From the IMG/VR virus record IMGVR_UViG_3300012928_000049, positions 1 to 22,365 of that record: a stretch of 22,365 nucleotides of DNA. One strand, written 5' to 3'. Below are positions 20,197 through 22,365 of the stretch, piece by piece; within the stretch, counting starts at the first letter, position 1, and each line of letters opens with the position of its first letter. A program made the position numbers and the translations under genes. The stretch is from a virus. The notes beneath the pieces are model-generated. The model was not told the DNA's origin, did not search any database, and saw only the letters and a list, made by a program, of their open reading frames with translations.

Positions 20197-22365
20197 TTAG
20201 TCGTCAAATGAAGCGCCTGAGTTGGTGATTACGAAGTCAACTGCGATGAACTCAATAGCTCTAGCAGGCTTCAAGAAAACCTTTGCATAAACAATGTTTC
20301 TATCAACTAACTCTGGGGTCGTTGTCGTTTCATCAAGAACGATTCTGTATTCACTCAAGCCAAATCTAGACTTCACTGAGCCCAAGAAAGGCTCTGCCTT
20401 TGACAAGAATCTTGCCCAAGTTGTGTTTACGTTTTGGTCAAACAATACTGTTGAAGCCATTCTTGAAATCTCCTTCTTGACGTGAATCATTAGACGCCTA
20501 ACATTGATTCTATCAAGAGCAGATGGAGTCATTTGTAGCGTCTTCTGACCGAAAACAACGATGCCCTCTGCTGGGAACTGTGCAATCGGATTGACACCTG
20601 CTTCGTACAACTTATCTCGCTGCTTGGAGTTCAACCTCAATCTTACCTGAGCTACTGGAAGTCCACCAGAACCGTTTGAAAGTCCACCTCTTGTGAAACC
20701 AGCAGGTGCGAACCAAAGTTCTGACTTAGCTGCCGAAGAAGCCATTGTTCCGAGTGCTACCACTGAAGGCGGCATCCAGACAAGTCTGTTGTTAATTTGA
20801 TCATTGACCTGTACCCAAGGGTAGAAAGCACATCCATAACTTGAGCTAAGTGCTCTTGCCTGAAGTTTAGAGATAGCTGTGGAAACATTTGGAAGCCTGT
20901 CTTCCTCTCCATTAGCTGTCTCTGCCTGCCAACCTGCTGGAATGTAATCGCCTTCAAGGTCAATAATTGCCAGTGCGTCACCTCGGTTTTCGCAAACATT
21001 GATGAGCTTGCCAGTGAGAGACTTGTTCGAGCAACCTGGGATTGCCATCAAATTGCACTCAACAACCTCTGGGTCGCTGACCATATCGATAGCCTTTGAA
21101 ATTGTATTGAAAGGGGCACTTTCAACAGCGCTCTTGTCGTCCAAGATATTGTCACAGAACGGCTCTACTTCAATTACTGATAGACCGTCTAGACCACCTG
21201 CCATTGGCATAGTGAAGCTATCAAACCCTGCATCGAGTACCGCTTGAAAAGATTCCGCAGCAGCATTGATGGATGAACCGTCTGAAATGGCGTCAGCGCC
21301 ATTAGAGGCGGCTGCGAAAGTTGCGTGCTTTGACAAGACGCCGTTGATTGTACCAAGCGACTTAACTAAGTCTAAGGAAAAAAGCTCTCCATTGGCTGCG
21401 AACATATCTTCGGTACCGTAAAAAGGCTTTACCAAGTCTTGGTATGATGGGTCAAAATTAGATGTTGGGTTGTCATTAGAATCAATCTCCCCAGTCGTGA
21501 TGCCGAAGAAAGCGTCAGTAGCTGCTGAAAGGTCTGTATCTGACTGTGTTGCTTCTCTGAATCTAAACTTGGGCATGTCGCCTACGCTGACACCATTGGT
21601 GGCAGTATGTAGGGGTGCTGCGAATCCAAAAGGAATAAGTTCTGCGTTTGCTTCACCTGTCTCGATTGGTGTAGAGACCTCTACTCTAACATACTTTGAT
21701 TGATTTGGGTGAGAACCAACCATTCGATATCTTCTTTCCTCTTCTTCCCAAACTTGCTGCATATCACCAATTTTGCTACCAATAAAGTTGGAAGAATTCG
21801 GATCAAGATTACAGTTGGTAAATCTTTCACGAACAACCATAGCCGCATCGTTGTCTGCTGCATCTCTTATCAAAACTGTGAATGAGCCGTATGCGTTGAA
21901 TCTATCAGATGGTTTTACGTCTGCAATTGAAACCTTAAAGTTCTTTTGCTCCCATTCACCAGAGTACAAAGAGTGTAATCTGAAAAGCTTTGTCAAATCG
22001 GCATAGGCGAGTGGTGAGTTAGCATTGTTCTTTCCTGCATAATCACCCATAAACTGAGAAAGTACCCAAGGTGACTTTGATGCCTTAGCATCAGCAATGT
22101 AGTTTCCGAAGCCATCAGCGTGAATTGGAGTAAGCGTAGCGGCTGTGATTGTTCCTAACTCAGCCTTGATGTGTTGATCGAAAGACTGACCAAGGAAGTA
22201 CTTTTCTGTATCCATTGAATCTCTTGTATTCGTAGCAGTAGGATTAGTATTAAGAATCTTTCTGATGTATTTCTTTGAATTAGGGTTAAAGTCTACAATG
22301 AAAGTCTCTTCGTTTGTCTGCCCTGCAACAGCGTCTACACCGTTAACAAAGGCACTCTTTGCGAT
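20197..22365 (-). CDS. Tail sheath protein (gp18-like), 5' end beyond the window
   Basis: The frame is open from 20197 to the window edge at 22365, giving at least 722 residues without a start. The Met at 22215 is internal: the 50 codons upstream of it are open and read as protein (for example FIVDFNPNSKKYIRKIL). T4 gp18 is 659 residues, so this is a large sheath. The C-terminal third has the classic sheath/gp18 pattern: YPWVQVNDQINN, MPPSVVALG, WFAPAG, the PVAQVRLRLNSKQRDKLYEAGVNPI stretch, VVFGQKTLQ, INVRRLMIHVKKEISR, and VYAKVFLKPARAIEFIAVDFVIT at the end. The sheath contracts around the tube during injection. It is followed by the hairpin at 20155-20186. Confidence 0.92.
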   Translation of the reverse strand: MAKSAFVNGVDAVAGQTNEETFIVDFNPNSKKYIRKILNTNPTATNTRDSMDTEKYFLGQSFDQHIKAELGTITAATLTPIHADGFGNYIADAKASKSPWVLSQFMGDYAGKNNANSPLAYADLTKLFRLHSLYSGEWEQKNFKVSIADVKPSDRFNAYGSFTVLIRDAADNDAAMVVRERFTNCNLDPNSSNFIGSKIGDMQQVWEEEERRYRMVGSHPNQSKYVRVEVSTPIETGEANAELIPFGFAAPLHTATNGVSVGDMPKFRFREATQSDTDLSAATDAFFGITTGEIDSNDNPTSNFDPSYQDLVKPFYGTEDMFAANGELFSLDLVKSLGTINGVLSKHATFAAASNGADAISDGSSINAAAESFQAVLDAGFDSFTMPMAGGLDGLSVIEVEPFCDNILDDKSAVESAPFNTISKAIDMVSDPEVVECNLMAIPGCSNKSLTGKLINVCENRGDALAIIDLEGDYIPAGWQAETANGEEDRLPNVSTAISKLQARALSSSYGCAFYPWVQVNDQINNRLVWMPPSVVALGTMASSAAKSELWFAPAGFTRGGLSNGSGGLPVAQVRLRLNSKQRDKLYEAGVNPIAQFPAEGIVVFGQKTLQMTPSALDRINVRRLMIHVKKEISRMASTVLFDQNVNTTWARFLSKAEPFLGSVKSRFGLSEYRIVLDETTTTPELVDRNIVYAKVFLKPARAIEFIAVDFVITNSGASFDD

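Noticed and set aside
948-22006. Plus-strand open frames of 60-154 codons, such as 9741-10205 and 17132-17527
   Set aside because: All lie opposite convincing minus-strand genes, lack Shine-Dalgarno sequences and have compositions expected of antisense shadows.
22213-22215. Met codon at 22215 as the sheath start
   Set aside because: The frame is open for the 50 codons upstream to the window edge and these read as ordinary protein, so the start lies beyond 22365.

Overview
The window is one uninterrupted block of a lytic, tailed, double-stranded DNA phage with a contractile tail. Every gene I can support lies on the minus strand, so transcription runs from high to low coordinates. Genes are packed head to tail with stop/start overlaps (TAATG or ATGA), Shine-Dalgarno sequences are strong, and intrinsic terminators are few. 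I see no bacterial chromosomal genes, tRNAs, insertion sequences or CRISPR arrays, and no gene-free stretch longer than about 75 bases. The mix of T4-like structural and recombination proteins with a family A DNA polymerase, a class II ribonucleotide reductase and ThyX suggests a large aquatic or marine-type myovirus. The host cannot be named from this sequence.

Tail module, 22365 down to 10576: tail sheath (truncated by the window edge), tail tube, a gp26-like zinc-ribbon baseplate/chaperone protein overlapping a small second ORF, a terminator, two small proteins, the tape measure protein, then baseplate proteins. The baseplate set is a gp48/gp54- or U-like protein, a LysM/gp53-like protein, a large hub-like protein and an unidentified 426-residue protein. 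The order tape measure, U-like, LysM-like, hub-like matches that of simpler contractile tails such as P2.

Replication and nucleotide module, 10567 down to 1: a short polymerase-only family A DNA polymerase, a divergent FtsZ/tubulin-like protein coupled to it by an ATGA overlap, two small beta-barrel-like proteins, a gp32-like single-strand binding protein, a UvsX/RecA recombinase, a 5'-3' exonuclease, a gp41/DnaB-like helicase, an adenosylcobalamin-dependent ribonucleotide reductase (NrdJ), an 85-residue helical protein, a GroES/gp31-like co-chaperonin and the start of ThyX. Together these make the replication fork, recombine DNA and supply dNTPs including dTMP.

Four well-formed sigma70-type promoters (TTGACA, 17-18 bases, TGn plus -10) sit upstream of the polymerase, exonuclease, helicase and 85-residue genes. 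They mark this half as early genes read by host polymerase. None was found in the tail half, apart from one isolated -10-like hexamer. The most unusual gene is the FtsZ/tubulin-like protein at 8532-9383, whose GTP-binding signature and catalytic T7 loop are both altered. Other points of interest are a promoter nested inside a terminator at 5918-5967, an exonuclease-less polymerase with an altered motif C, and a possible +1 frameshift site in the gp26-like gene.
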